Source of the DNA: Crotalaria pallida
Lineage: Eukaryota; Streptophyta; Magnoliopsida; Fabales; Fabaceae
DNA: 64,000 nt
Assembly: GCA_037953625.1 (NCBI GenBank)
Contig: CM075649.1
Span: 94,989,290 to 95,053,289, forward strand
Direction: 5' to 3'
The notes beneath the pieces are model-generated. The model saw only the letters and a program-made list of their open reading frames with translations, did not search any database and was not told the DNA's origin. The translations under genes and the position numbers were made by a program. Of the stretch, positions 1-12,108 are shown piece after piece (position 1 is the first letter of the stretch; every line of letters begins with the position of its first letter).

Positions 1-377
1 AGTAATTGGTTTAGGCATAAACCAATGAGAAGGTTGTAACTCTGAGAATGGTAGTGTATTGACCCAAAACTAACATAACTATGTTGTTTCTGACCCCTAT
101 TTTGATATCTTTGAACCCATCAATCCTTATTGTCAGTGAAACCGTGTTGTTTTTACCCCGCCATGTTTGTTATCGAAAGCCCTTCGAGGGATTACTTTTG
201 CAAGTAATCTGTTTGAATTGCTCTTAAGAACGAGGAATCGACAGTGTAAATTCGAAGATTGCGACGATTGCTGCAGCTAAAGAGGGAAAGAATTTTGTCA
301 AGAAGTTACGCGTCCGCGAATTAGCAAGACTCTACCCGGCATTTCTCGAGGACGAGAAATCTTCAAGTTGGGGAGAA
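1..377 (+). other. 3' internal end of element X (Ty3/gypsy), noncoding
   Basis: This stretch runs up to the 3' LTR at 378. I see no open frame. Positions about 140-377 match 17272-17509 closely, the same zone of remnant E, including the run TTTTGCAAGTAATC and a conserved stretch with CTCGAGGACGAGAAATC. It ends in the polypurine tract AGTTGGGGAGAA, where plus-strand priming starts. The rest of element X, including any gag and pol, lies left of the window. The lineage is Ty3/gypsy; LTR termini resemble those of the Tekay elements here, but without pol I cannot assign it. Confidence 0.7.
366..377 (+). promoter_or_regulatory. Polypurine tract of element X
   Basis: The purine-rich run AGTTGGGGAGAA directly precedes LTR start TGTAATACCCCG. 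The identical tract precedes the LTR at 17510. Confidence 0.75.
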
Positions 378-957
378 TGTAATACCCCGCATTTTTCCCA
401 TACGTGCGTAAACGATTTCGTCAAAACAAACCTCAAAGTTTTGATGATATAAGAAATTTTCAAAAAAGTATTTTATGTGAGAAAGAAATGAAATGATGAT
501 TTTCATGGATTTTTATGAAACAAAATGTTTTTATAAATGAAAAGTGAATGGTTTTGTTGAGTTGTGGTTTTATCAAAAGTGATTTTATTTGGAATAAAGT
601 TTTTTTTGGATCTGTTAACTTGGAAAATTTGTAACTTTTAAACCGTAACTCGGATTTTCATGAATTTTATATCAAAACGATTGTCTTGGAAAGTAGATTT
701 TGAAAATGTAATTTTCATATTTTTCTGGGTTGTTTTATAAAATTTATTTTCAGAATGGTGAAATACGAATTTTGGGCTTTGTGTTCTGTAGAAAATAGAT
801 TTATTGATTTGGCTTGAAATTTTTATGTGAGATGTGCTTGGTTTAATGTGTGTGTACTGTATGATGCATGAAACTACTTGTATGAATGTGATTTGTGAAT
901 TAATTGCATTATGGTGTGAACTAATGATTTTGAGTAAATGTAAATAGAAAATAAAAT

Positions 958-1066
958 TGTGGAGTATGTATGTGAGTATGTGTGTGCTACGGTATGTGTA
1001 TGTATGTGTGTGTAAATGTGTGTGTGTATGTATTCTACGTGTATGTGTGTGTATGTGTAAGCTAGA
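958..1066 (+). repeat. TG-rich imperfect microsatellite
   Basis: Repeated TGTGTATG-type units in the X LTR. The complementary CA-rich tracts occur at the equivalent place in LTR D (about 38500-38545) and LTR C (about 30525-30590), so it is an old component of this LTR family. The open frames across it are low-complexity artefacts. Confidence 0.7.
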
Positions 1067-3031
1067 TGCATAATTTTCTAGAAACTTGGTGCACAAGTAA
1101 AGCCTAACTAAATGAACTAAACTAAGTTAGAATCAAACCAAACTAATATCAAAACCCTAACTAGTTTTAAACCTAGAAGTGACCCCTAGACCTAGACTAT
1201 CCTACCTTGTCCCCTTAGTTTTGATAACATCCACCCATGCATACTTTTGTGATGCCAAAACCGCCCCTCCCTTTTTGTGTGGCAAAACCTAAACTCAAGG
1301 GCATAAGAGGAATTCATGAGTGGCCCATAAAATAGTGGAGTCTTAGTTCATTCACCCATTCTCATTTCTTCACTTTCATTTCCACCAACACTAAACACAT
1401 CTCTAAGAGCCATTAAACTCTTGGAGAGAAAATGAAAAGAAAAATAGAGAAAGAAAGAGGGAGATGGCCGTGAGCCTTAGGAAGGAGAAAGAAAGAGATT
1501 TCAAGTTCAACCAAGCCTTCCCTTGTAGATTAAGAGTGATGAGAGCTAGAGAACCAACCTTTCTCATGGTAGGATTGAAGATCAAGATGAAGAGTTGTAA
1601 TAGTTTAGTTTTCTTTTTTCTAGTGCATAGATCTACTTCTATTTTCTTCTTGCATGTCGTCATTATGTGTTGATCTTGCTTGATCTTGGACTTTGAGGAC
1701 TTTAAATAATTTGTAATATGTAATCTTGATGCTTTATGTTTCGGTTCAAAATCTTTTTGATAGATCCAACATTTTTCTAACTAAAAACTTAAAGATCTAC
1801 AAGAAAACTAAGATTTTTGTGAAAACCTAAAACGAATCGTCTTGCATGTTAAGTTTTCTTGTTCAAACCGTGATCTAAGAGTGTGCTTGTGATTATTTAA
1901 TAAATAAATCCATGATCTAAATTTATTTATTAATAAGGTGAAATTATTTAGCTTTGCATGTTAGATCTTTTGTTAAAGTCATGAACTGTGTGTAATTCTA
2001 TGCCTATTTGTTCATGATCTAAATGTATGTATGTGATTACTTTTGTTTGATGAATAAAAAAAAATGTTTAGATCTTTATCTACATGCTAATTTTAATAAA
2101 AGACCCTGTTTTCTTTTTTTATATGTGCCACGGTTTTGAGAAAAAATTTGAGAAGCAAATTTTAAATAACTTTTGAGTACAAACATGATTTTCATTAGGT
2201 GTTTGATTATGTGCATGTGTCATATTTTTAGATGACCATTCGGTCATGTCCAATAAAAAGAGAAATCCATGTTTTTAATTTATAAAAAGTTGATGAATGT
2301 TTGTTTTAAGGTTAGATCCATTGATTTCAAGTGTATGCATGTGGTTATTTTGTTTGATTTACGAAAAGCTAAGATCTTAAGTTTGCATGTTAACTTTTAA
2401 GAGGAAGATCATGTTTTCCTTTTTGTGCATGTTTAGATTTAGTGATTGGTTTGATATTTGAATTTGTGTGTGTTAAATTTTATGAGGCCATTCGGCCATG
2501 AGTAATTTATTTAAGATCCATGCTTGTTATTTTGTAAAAAGTACATGCATGTTATTCTTGGAAATTTGAAGTGTAACCTTGAATTTCTTTTATGTATGCC
2601 AAAAATGTTTGAAAAAGAATTTGTTTTAATTATGTTGATGCATGATGATGTGGTATGTTGACTTTGAGCCATCCTAGGATTAGGTAGTAGCTATGTTGTT
2701 CCTCTTTTAGGGTGCATGCATGATGAGATTATTTGAATTTAAAGATTCTAAAAGCACATGTGTAACACCCCTAATTTTCGTCTCCCAAATAACCAAGGAA
2801 TTAATTATGACAATTATTTTATAATCGATTTATATTAGTTTAAAGGTTTTAGTTTTTGTACATTATGTGTTTTTATGTATAAAAATATGGGATATATTTT
2901 TATATGGTTATTTTGTACAAAAATATGAATATTGTAATTTAGTCCTTGGGTGGGGACCTAATTGCAATATTAAAAAGGTTTTTGAAGAAAGAGTAATCAA
3001 ATTATTAATTTTTGGATTTTATCAGTATGTA

Positions 3032-4523
3032 ACCGGTTAGAAGGGCTGTGTAACCAGTTACACGATGAACTCAGAAAACTGGGTTAGTGCGTTTGATGAG
3101 TAATCATGCGTTTTAACCCAGAATTCGCCACGAATCCCACTCGATTCATGGTGGGAGACGCGTGTCGCTATGCATGAGAGGCCAATTTCTCTATAAAAGG
3201 CTGGAATTCTGAAGAATTGGGGTTGATTTCTGAGATTTGTGTTGAAGAAGGGCGATTAGGGTTTCGAATTCGTTCTGAGCAATTCGTCTTCTTCTTTGAG
3301 AGTTAGAGAGTGAAACACACCTTTCTGGAAAGCTTAAATCAAGAGCTTTCTAGTGATATACACCTTGTAAGTTGAGTGTTCGTGTGGGTGGAGGAATCAA
3401 GCTTGGAAGCTAAGAGTTTGAGTCTGAGTTCTCTATTGTTCTGGTTCTGGAAGCTGAATTCCAGATTCGATTTTGGTAAGCATAGTTAACCTTTAAGTCT
3501 CAAACCTCTTTGATTCTCTAGTGCATGTTACCTATATTGAGTCCTAATTGTTTTCCCCAATTTCTTTGGCCAATTGCTATGTCAAATCTTCTAGTCTTTG
3601 GACCCTGTTGATAAAAATCATGGCTGAGAGCAGAACTGTGGATTTAATGGAAATTTGTGTTGGAGCCTTTCTCTCTGCAATGTTTTGGATCAAGCACGAA
3701 CCTAAGGTAAGGGGGAAGCTTACTATTTGCTAGAATGAGGAAAAACATGTTGGTAAATAGGATGAGTCACCAAGAGACTCTAAGGGCATAGTTGGAATTA
3801 GTTTTATGGCTTGGAGGCCAATTTAAGCTCATTTCTGTTTTTGAGCAATCATAATATGATGCATGCAAGCTGTTGTGATGACAATTTCATGACTTAATTG
3901 GATATTATGTGAATTGATGCATTAAGTTGTGAAATATGTGCAATTATGTGCAATTTGAGTATCCATATTGAATGCATGCAATATAGATGTGTTTCTGTGG
4001 TTGAACACACTAGTATTAAGGTATGTGAACTCTATTTATGAATGAAATTGGTTAGATTTGAGTATGGTAGAAAATGGTATGCAAAACCTCACTTTTCAGT
4101 GTATTTCTGCCAAATCTAACCGGTTAGTCGAAATTTGTAACCGGTTAGATACTGTCAATTTTCAAAGAAAAGGAATTTCTGAAATTGGCTAAGTGTCCAT
4201 ACCATTTGTACTCAAGTTTAGGCTAGAATTTCATACAAAGACCAATCTAAAACTATGTGAATGAGCACTGTTTGGTTTAGATTGGAAGTGATGAGTTAAT
4301 ACCTTAATACCAAATGATAATTTCAAGAGGAAATTATGCATAAATGAAATTGGATTATGACTTAGATCTTTTGAATGATATTATGTGTTGAACTTGAGGT
4401 ATTCTGATATGCTAAGGCCTTGTGATTGGATTGAGTAGAGTATTCAATAAAAGATTCTTTGAAAATCAGTGGTTTTATAATCAGGTCTGTAATTCTAACC
4501 GGTTAGGTGATGATGTAACCGGT
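3032..4523. repeat. Dispersed ACCGGT palindromes in N1
   Basis: Five exact copies of TAACCGGTTA-type words at about 3032, 4119, 4140, 4498 and 4518, plus the variant TAACCAGTTA at 3051. Two lie 130-160 bp upstream of the TATA box and four lie inside the apparent intron. This matches the placement of CTCGAG words in element I and GTTAAC words in G. Confidence 0.8.
3192..3198 (+). promoter_or_regulatory. Putative TATA box of N1
   Basis: CTATAAAAGG sits 431 bp into the LTR and about 285 bp before a strong splice-donor-like site (TTTTG|GTAAG). A second palindrome-to-TATA spacing like that of element I supports the call. Confidence 0.6.
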
Positions 4524-5609
4524 TAGTACCTGAAACATAAAAATAAAAGTTAAGTTTTTGAGTAAGGATTTGTTAATACCAATGAGTAATTCTTTCAATC
4601 CAGGTCTATGAGCATATGCTAAATTTAAATTCAAAGGTGAATTTTATGGGTAAAGCCATACCTCAAGATATCATTCAGAAGTTGTGGTTTCTAAGTTATA
4701 ATAATGGAATTAAAGGGAACACGACCCTGTACTCTAAGAGTACCAAACTGATGCAACCTACTTGATGACACATTCCGGGAATGTGGCCATTGTCTGGGAC
4801 ATGGTTTCTTGGACACGTTCTGGGAACGTGATGCACACTCTGGGAGTGGTGCTTGATTTTATTCCAAGTATGGTTTGCGATACGTTCTGGGAACGTATGT
4901 TAGTGTTCTGGGAACACATTGGTATAATAATTGAATTAAAGATAAAACCAACCTTGATGATTGTGCATTCATATAGAATGGAAGTTTGGTTGGTAGGAAC
5001 GATTATCATATTCTGGGAATATGAGGAGGGTACTCCGGGAGTACCAAATTATAACCTTGATGACACATTATAGATATGTGGCCAGTGTCTGGGACCTGGT
5101 TTTATACGTTCTGGGAACGTATGTTGGTGTTCTGGGAACACTTTGATAAGCAACCTACTGGATGACACATTATAGATATGTGGCCAGTGTCCGGGACCTG
5201 GTTTTTATACGTTCCGGGAACGTATGCGTTCTGGGAACGTGATGCACACTCTAGGAGTGATGCTTATTTATCCAAGTATGGTTTGCTACACGTTCTGGGA
5301 ACGTGATGCACACTCTGGGAGTGAATGCTTATCATCCAAGTATGGTTTGGCATTACGTTCTGGGAACGAATGTCAGTGTTCCGGAAACACAACGGTGTAT
5401 TGGATGGACGTCCAAGATGGACTTTTAGAGGCCTCAATTGTGGAAGGAAATCATGCATCATGCCACCTGCATTGAAAGAATTATTACGATTAACCGGGTG
5501 TGCTCATATGATTATGCATCATGGTTTGCTACTTGTTGACTTGTGGATGTTAGTTTTATTCTCATTTGATTATGAGAATATGTATAGCTAACCCCCATGC
5601 CCTTATTAG
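3476..5609 (+). other. Apparent leader intron inside N1
   Basis: Donor TTTTG|GTAAGC at 3476 and acceptor CTAACCCCCATGCCCTTATTAG ending at 5609, with a branch-point-like CTAAC just before the pyrimidine-rich acceptor. The acceptor matches those of LTRs I (CTTACCCC...CCCTTGTAG) and G. Predicted from sequence alone. Confidence 0.5.
4729..5390. repeat. Array of short inverted repeats with a common YTCYGGGAR core
   Basis: At least 14 near-perfect inverted repeats in about 660 bp, for example CACGTTCTGGGAACGTG (4814-4830), GTGTTCTGGGAACAC (4903-4917), CATATTCTGGGAATATG (5007-5023) and GTACTCCGGGAGTAC (5030-5044). Core and loop are nearly constant. The arms differ between copies yet remain complementary within each copy. 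Further copies lie at 4769, 4836, 4881, 5104, 5127, 5207, 5246, 5288, 5310 and 5376. The array sits in the apparent intron of N1. Confidence 0.85.
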
Positions 5610-7352
5610 GTGTTGATCGTGCATCTCGCTTGCACAAGAATCAGTAAGGGGAGATGTCACTTAGGTGCATGCAGAGTGTAGAAAATGTGGGTTGGGAACC
5701 CGTTGTGCAGATATCGAGGATCCGACCAGAAGGATGTCTGGACAAGGGACCAGTGACCAACTCTATAACATTTCTATTTTTAATAGAATTTATATGATAC
5801 ATATTTTGGAAAAAGGTATCATAAAAGGAATTCAGTTTCATCATAATACTTATTTTATAATAATGGACTTGTTACACTTAATATATTTTGGGAGGGTAAT
5901 ATGGTGATTTTACTATGTTTCCGCAAACTATGATTTTACGAGTCACCTTCATTATTAATCAAGTGTTAGTGAAAATAAATTTTTCCAGGGAAGGGATAAT
6001 TTCTTATTTTCAGATCCTTCTCCAACGATAACAAGTCCAAGTATTCTTAAACTTATTACTTTTCTTATAAAGTAAGATGATATACAAGGAGTGTTACAAC
6101 ATGCATGAAGTAATTAAATTTAAAAGAAATTATGGGTGATAGTTTGTGATTTAAATTGTTGTGTTGGTTTAAGTTATGAAAGTGAATTAAAAGTTGTTTA
6201 TTTTCCATGTGGATGCTCACGGTTTAATTATGAAAGAAAGAAAATAAATTCATGCTTTATGTCTTTGATTGTGCACTAAATTCTTGCAATATTTTACATG
6301 AATAATTCGGTCCGAACATGTGCATGTAGTTGGAGAATTGTTTTCATGAAATAACTTTTGAAAATAATTATGTTCTAGGTGCATGATGCTAGGTGTTTTC
6401 ATGAAAGTGATGTTTGCTTGCTTTTATCTTTTAACTTTAGAAAATAAATAAATTGATTTGATTATGTGAAAAGATTTTTAGTTTAAAATGTATTTGTGAT
6501 TAGAAAATAATGACTATGTGTATGATTCGGTTTGTTGAATTAATTAAAAGGATTAAGTCTAAATTAATTAATTTAATAAGATTATAAATTTAATTAATAG
6601 TTTTGAATGATTGAAAATATGAGTTGTATGGTGTGTGCTTATGAATGCTTGGGAACTTGTATGTACTGTTTGTGTGCTGTTTGTGAACTCTGTTTGTGAA
6701 TGATTTGAATGGTTTGAAATTTGTATGTGTGCTTTCCATGCTGATTGAATGTGGTGGAATTGTTTTGAATTTGCTTGTGAACTTGGTTTGTGAAAAACGT
6801 ATGTTTGAGTTTTAAAGTAATTGAAAAATGTTTTATATGAAAAGAATGATTTAAACAACTTAAATTAAATTGAAATTTTTAATTGATATTCTTTGATCAG
6901 TGTTTGATGATGTTGTGAAGTCTAGAAATTAAATAAATTAATCTGATTGATTTTAAAGTCTTACTTTCTTGAATTCTGTGTTTGCTTTAAAGAAAGATTT
7001 TCAAAGAGTTGTTTTCCAAAGGTTTCATTCAGTGTTCAAGGAAAATGATTTTGTAATCAAAGTGTTTTAAACTATGAGAAATAAATTCTGTTTTGAAAAG
7101 AAATTATTTTAAGGAGTTTCTTGAAAACATTTTATAAAAGGAATGATTTAGATTTAAAATCCTTTGGATATTGGCAATGTGCTTTTAAAAAGGGAATTGT
7201 TTCAAGGTACTTTTAAAACAAAATTAAGAATTTACGTAAATCGTTTCTAACGCACGGGGAAAAATATCTAGTTCGGGTGTCGGGCGCGAAGGAAACGTGG
7301 CGAGGTTAGCAACTGGAAATCTTGGAAAGTTTTTGGATGTGTCGTCATCCAG

Positions 7353-9118
7353 GTGAGTGAGAGTGTTGTGGTCCCGTAACGTGGTTGCTCGCAATTCGAG
7401 TAGACGGATTGCGAGAGTACTGCGAATTAGGCAATGTAGATGTTCGTGCTACATGTTTATCTGTTCTGTTTGCATACTAAATGTTTATTTATTGTGCATA
7501 CTTTATTTTGTTGAGAAATTGTTTGATTATGTTTGGATAGCGAAATGGTGATGATGGAACCGTGAAAGTAATAAGATAAAGTGAAAAGAGAAAAGAGAAA
7601 TAAACAAGAAAGTATGAGAAATGAATGAGAAAGAAATAAGTGATGAGTTGAGAATGAAGAGAAAGTATGAGAATGGAATGCAAAAGAGATAAAGAATGAA
7701 AGAAAGAGAATTGATATTTGAGTGAAAAGAGTTGAGATATGAAAGAGAAGTGATTGTGAAAGTGAGATGTGGTTTGAATGAAGATGTGATTCCTCGTTCA
7801 TGTTTTTGGAAAGAAGCTTAGTGTTGAGTTGAGCTTGCTCCTCCATTAACACTCATCCAAAAATATGATTTTTTTTATTGGTTTTTGAAAAAAGATTTTT
7901 GAAAAAGTTTTGCGAAAGACATTTTAAGAAAGACGAGGAAGAGAGACTGATGATGTTGATGAGGAATATGTGGAGAATGAGTTTATGAGAATCATGACAA
8001 TGAGATGAGAATTTGATGTTGAGGCCAAGGGCCATGAAGATTTAGGGGGAATGGATTGCGTTTAGTGGTCGGGCTTCGTTGAAGGGATGCGCCAAGGACG
8101 AGCCGACTGTTAGGATTAAGCAGTAAGTAAATCGTAAAACCTTAAAAGACTTTAAAAGACATTTACAAACGCGGTGAGGCATGAGTGTCGTATCGAAGCA
8201 GTGGAGAGGAAGGTACCCCGGATATCAAGGATATTCGGGTTGTGAATGCAATAGGGTAAGCTAGGGCGGTAAAACGCCATGAGGCTTTGAGTACTATTCT
8301 GGGCGGAATGAATCCCACATGTGGCATACTAACGTGGTAGGGACTGGGTCTAATGCCGTGGTAAGTTCTGCACCCGGGACCGGAATAGTGTTGTCACCCC
8401 TATGGCATTTCAGGAACAGTGAGAGGGACTGGAACGGGGCATTTGTGATTGCCGCTGAGAGCGTGCACTGTTATTATGTGAATTATGATTATGATTTGAG
8501 GCAGGGCCTCCTGGTCTGGGACCATTTGTTTGTGTGACAGCTGTCGTGCCCGCGTGGTAAAGGTCCTGTACTCCTGTTTGCTTCCGACTAGGTTGGGTGG
8601 TTGACCGAGGAGATGTAGACGTGTGTGAGCTCAATGATGTTTCCCCCTCATCATTGATGCTAACCGAAACAATAAAACTTAAAAGATAAAGATGTTTCAA
8701 AGAAAAGTATATCAAAAGATATTAAGCATCGAATAAGATTTATAAGATGAGAGAATTCTTGGAATAAGTAATAAGTGTGGAAATTTTGAGGAAAGAAGGA
8801 TTGAGAACAGTTGTGAAAGCTCTTGAGAAAGATGTTGGGAATGAGAACTCGAATAATGTAATGGTGTTTATGGTGATGATGATGAGGATTATATTATTGT
8901 TATGATTTATGCTATGTGTATAACATGCTAGATGCATTTATGTTGATGATGATTGCATTCTTTAGTATGTTGTTTTAGTTATATTGCTATGTATATCATC
9001 TGTCTCTCTCTACTTCGAATCTACTCTGAGACCGCAAGGTCAACCTGTTAGTGTTCGGAACACTGACTCTCTCCTACCTTGTTGTCGTATCGGCAACCGT
9101 TGATATTGCAATGGGTAG
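7353..9118 (+). other. Apparent leader intron of the X LTR
   Basis: Donor CCAG|GTGAGTGAG at 7353; acceptor GGGTAG ending 9118, immediately followed by ATGG. The same pair is found in LTR C (27895 to 25936) and LTR D (35712 to 34021), each with acceptor AG abutting ATGG. LTR B keeps the acceptor (13504) but breaks at the donor. Confidence 0.5.
8160..8640 (+). repeat. Conserved GC-richer block of X-family LTRs (copy 1)
   Basis: About 480 bp that stays recognisable in all four X-family LTRs while surrounding sequence drifts. Landmarks include GACAGCTGTCGTGCCCGCG and GACCGAGGAGATGTAGACG. It lies in the apparent intron. Stop codons break every frame in at least some copies, so I treat it as noncoding. 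Confidence 0.7.
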
Positions 9119-9184
9119 ATGGCGCAACGGAAGCGTGGTGGGCTTCATCAACCAAAGTCCGGAGTTAGACGACAAGTAATATAA
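9119..9184 (+). CDS. Short frame after the X LTR splice acceptor
   Basis: A 21-codon frame begins at the ATGG that abuts the apparent acceptor and ends TAA at 9182-9184. The peptide is strongly basic (MAQRKRGG...RRQVI). The position is the same as the 118-codon frame of LTR B and the 73-codon frame of LTR D, but the residues do not resemble either. It may be a decayed version of the LTR frame; on its own it has little coding support. Confidence 0.25.
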   Translation: MAQRKRGGLHQPKSGVRRQVI

Positions 9185-9541
9185 AGCATGACTAGAAGCT
9201 AGGAATTCCCTGGCGGAATGTAGTCCATTGTAAGTTCTTAGTTACCAAGCTCTATCATACTGTACCCCGGCAAAAGTTTTTATTTAACACTGGTGTTCTG
9301 AAATAAGTAAATGGGCTACGTTTTAAATGATGTTTCGAAAACGGGTTTCAAAGTGCGATGTCTTGTGACATCTCGGTTTGGAACTTGAAAGGGTTGTGTA
9401 AAATGAGAACATGAGTTTTAAAGGTAAATATGTTTTGAAAACCTAAGCGTTCTCATCTTGCGTAACACTTGTAAAAAAAAAATGGCCCTAATTTTCACTA
9501 CTTTGAGTTTAAGTTTCAAGTTGCCGAATCGGGGTGTTACA

Positions 9542-12108
9542 TATTCTCCCCCACTTGGAACCAACATAGTGGTGTTCGACACTTCCTACCATACAACGCC
9601 TCAAAAGGTGCCATCCCGATGCTTGCATGATAGCTATTATTGTAAGTGAACTCTACCAGTGACAACACCTTATCCCAACTTTTCTGTTCCTCCAAGGCGC
9701 AGGCTCGCAGCATATCTTCAAGTGTCTGTATAGTCCTCTCTGTATGTCCATCAGTCTGGGGGTGGTATGCGGAGCTCATTTTCAGCTTTGTCCCAAGAGC
9801 CTGATGTAGACTGTCCCAAAAACGGGATGTAAACCGTGGGTCGCGGTCCGATACGATACTCGAAGGTACACCGTGAAGTCGAACCACCTCGTCGATATTC
9901 AACTGTGCCAGCTTTTCTAACGAGTAACACATGTTTACCGGAATGAAGTGTGCCAATTTTGTTAGACGATCCACCACAACCCATATAGCATCAAAGTTCT
10001 GGTCTGTCTTTGGTAACCCCGACACAAAGTCCATTGATATACTCTCCCACTTCCACTGAGGAGTCTCCAATGGCTGAAGTTCTCCACCAGGTAACTTATG
10101 TTCCGCCTTTGATTTCATGCATACGAAGCATGATGCTACGTATTCAGCCACATCCTTCTTGAGTCCAGACCACCAGAACATCTTCTTTAAATCTTGATAC
10201 ATCTTGGTAGTCCCCGGGTGCATACTCATACGACTCTTGTGCGCCTCTTCCAACATCATTCTTCTTATTTCTGGATCCCTAGGTACACATATTCTGTTCT
10301 TGAACCGTAGAAGTCCATCCTTCCTGGAAGTTGGGTTATTTTCCTTCCAATGCTAGCCTTTTCTTTTCACACAACTCTAGGTCCACTAGTTGCCTTTCTC
10401 GTATCTGAGTTAGAAACTCATTGGTGATCCTTAACATACCCAGCTTTACGCTCGTCGGTTCCACTTCAAAGATCAAACTCATGTCCCGTAACTTCTCAAG
10501 CAGCTCAGCTTCCTTAACCATCATGGCGCCAACACGTAGCGCTTTCCTGCTCAAAGCATCTGCAACGACATTCGCCTTTCCTGGATGGTAGTGGAGTTCA
10601 AAATCATAGTGCTTCAAAAACTCAGTCCACCGACGTTGCCTCATGTTCAACTCTTTTTGATCAAACAAGTATCTTAAACTCTTATGGTCACTGAATACCC
10701 GGAAGACAGTGCCATAGAGGTAATGTCTCCATATCTTGAGGGCAAAGACTATTGCGGCCAATTCCAGATCGTGCGTCGGATAGTTCACCTCATGCACCTT
10801 CAACTGCCTCGACGCGTAGGCCACTACCTTTCCTTCTTGCATTAAAACAAACCCCAAGCCTTGCCCGAAAGCATCACAGTACACATCAAAACTCTTGTGG
10901 GGATCCGGCAGAACAAGTACTGGTGACGTAGTCAGTTTCTCTTTAAGTCTTCGGAAGCTCTCTTCGCACTTGGAGTCCCAAATGAATGGTTGATCCTTCC
11001 TTGTAAGCTTGGTTAAGGGCAGTGCAATCTTCGAGAACCCTTCTGTAAACCTCCAGTAATACCCGGCCAGCCCTAAGAAGCTTCGAACTTCAGTTACCGT
11101 CTTCGGTTGTTCCCACTGCAGAACTGACTCCACTTTCGTAGGATCAACAGCTATCCCTTCCTTTGAGATTACATGCCCCAAAAACTGGACTTCCTCCAGC
11201 CAAAACTCACACTTCGAGAGCTTGGCGTATAACTGCTTCTCCTTTAGGATTTCTAACACTACCTTCAGGTGCTCGGCGTGTTCTTCCGAATTCTTTGAGT
11301 AGATCAGAATGTCGTCGATGAAGACCACGACAAACATGTCTAGGTATGGCCAGAAAATCCTATTCATATAATCCATGAAGATAGCAAGGGCATTCGTTAG
11401 TCCAAACGGCATCACTACATACTCATAGTGTCCATATCGAGATCAGAATGCTGTCTTGGGAATGTCTTCTTCCCGAATCCGTATCTGGTGATAACCTGAC
11501 CTTAAGTCGATCTTCGAAAACACCGAAGCTCCCCGAACTTGATCCATCAGGTCATCGATTCTCGGCAGGGGATACTTATTCTTAATCGTGACCTTATTCA
11601 GTTGCCGGTAATCCACGCACATCCGCATACTTCCATCCTTTTTCTTTACGAACAGTACTGGAGTACCCCAAGGAGACACACTCGGCCTGATCAACTGTTT
11701 CTGCAAAAGATCTTCTACTTGCTTCTTCAATTTAGCCATCTCCGGTGGCGCCATTCGATACGGTGCTATGGAGATGGGTCCAGCTCCAGGAACCAAGTCA
11801 ATCCCAAACTCGATTTCCCGCTTTGGTGGTAACCCCGGTACCTCATCCGTGAACACCTCCGGAAATTCTCTTACAGCCGGAATTTCATAAATCCTCCTTT
11901 CCTCCTCTTCTCCCATTACCGAGAACAAGCACATAAAACCCTTGGGTTCAAGGTTTACGGGTTGAGGGTTTTTGTATAGGATAGTCCTTCTATCACAGTC
12001 AATAACTGCGTGGTTCTTGCTCATCCAATCCATGCCCAGGATTACATCCAGCTGTGACATGGGTAAGCACACTAGGTCTACTTTTGACACTCGACCTAAG
12101 ACTTCGAC
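9542..12108 (-). pseudogene. pol: Tekay chromovirus G: RT, RNase H and integrase, truncated
   Basis: Minus-strand continuation of the gag/protease at 39229-40434, separated from it by solo LTR Z. In order: end of protease (VSKVDLVCLP, LDVILGMDW), reverse transcriptase (IDLRSGYHQIRI; catalytic FIDDILIYS), RNase H (DVYCDAFGQGLG, ADALSRK), then integrase. The integrase has a zinc finger ending CFVC and a DDE core with Asp in MDFVSGLPK, Asp in VSDRDPRFTS and Glu in HTERTIQ. Lesions: an in-frame TGA for Arg at about 11440 just after KTAF, a frameshift near 10340 between RNase H and integrase, and loss of everything after CWFQVGE where X inserted at 9541. The chromodomain end is therefore missing. 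Close in sequence to element I. Confidence 0.93.
12104..12108. repeat. Left target-site duplication of Z (TCGAC)
   Basis: TCGAC here is repeated at 39224-39228. Removing Z plus one copy restores a continuous Tekay protease reading across CLNCSV and EVLGRVSKVDL, which proves that the two halves of G were one gene. Confidence 0.93.

Larger units (their letters stand above)
2761..6098 (+). mobile_element. Solo LTR N1 (Tekay-like), 3,338 bp, in the X LTR
   Basis: Begins TGTAACACCCCT and ends GGAGTGTTACA, flanked by the 5-bp duplication ACATG (2756-2760 and 6099-6103). No internal region or second LTR is present, so it is a solo LTR left by LTR-LTR recombination. Its upstream part shares a backbone with the LTR of element I, including GTTAGTGCGTTTGATGAGT. 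It contains a TATA box, five ACCGGT palindromes, an apparent intron (3476-5609) and an array of inverted repeats (4729-5390). At the place where LTRs I and G open a long frame, N1 has a degraded counterpart (TTG for ATG, stop after about 20 codons). Confidence 0.9.
378..9541 (+). mobile_element. 3' LTR of element X, about 5.8 kb, split by solo LTR N1
   Basis: The LTR starts TGTAATACCCCG after a polypurine tract and ends CGGGGTGTTACA at 9541. Removing N1 (2761-6098) and one TSD copy leaves about 5,821 bp, close to solo LTR D (5,785 bp), which has the same two ends. It is very long for an LTR. It holds a TG-rich run (958-1066), a possible first leader around 1325-1660, a GC-richer conserved block (8160-8640), an apparent intron (7353-9118) and a short frame at 9119. 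At 9541 it abuts the broken integrase of G in opposite orientation. TATTC (9542-9546) would be one TSD copy; the partner is outside the window. Within about 1.7-2.7 kb and 6.1-7.2 kb I see only AT-rich noncoding LTR sequence. Confidence 0.85.

Noticed and set aside
638..1096. His/Thr-rich frame
   Set aside because: Produced by the TG/CA microsatellite in the X LTR.
8410..8715. Frame conserved between X and D on the strand opposite to the LTR (HTSTSPRSTTQPSRKQ)
   Set aside because: It follows nucleotide conservation of the GC-richer block; the frame is broken in B and C and there is no start in common.
9542..9558. Purine-rich tract on the minus strand beside LTR start TGTAACACCCCG, resembling a polypurine tract
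   Set aside because: It is the integrase codons for WFQVGE, also found inside the intact integrase of element I. The neighbouring LTR belongs to X, which inserted here.
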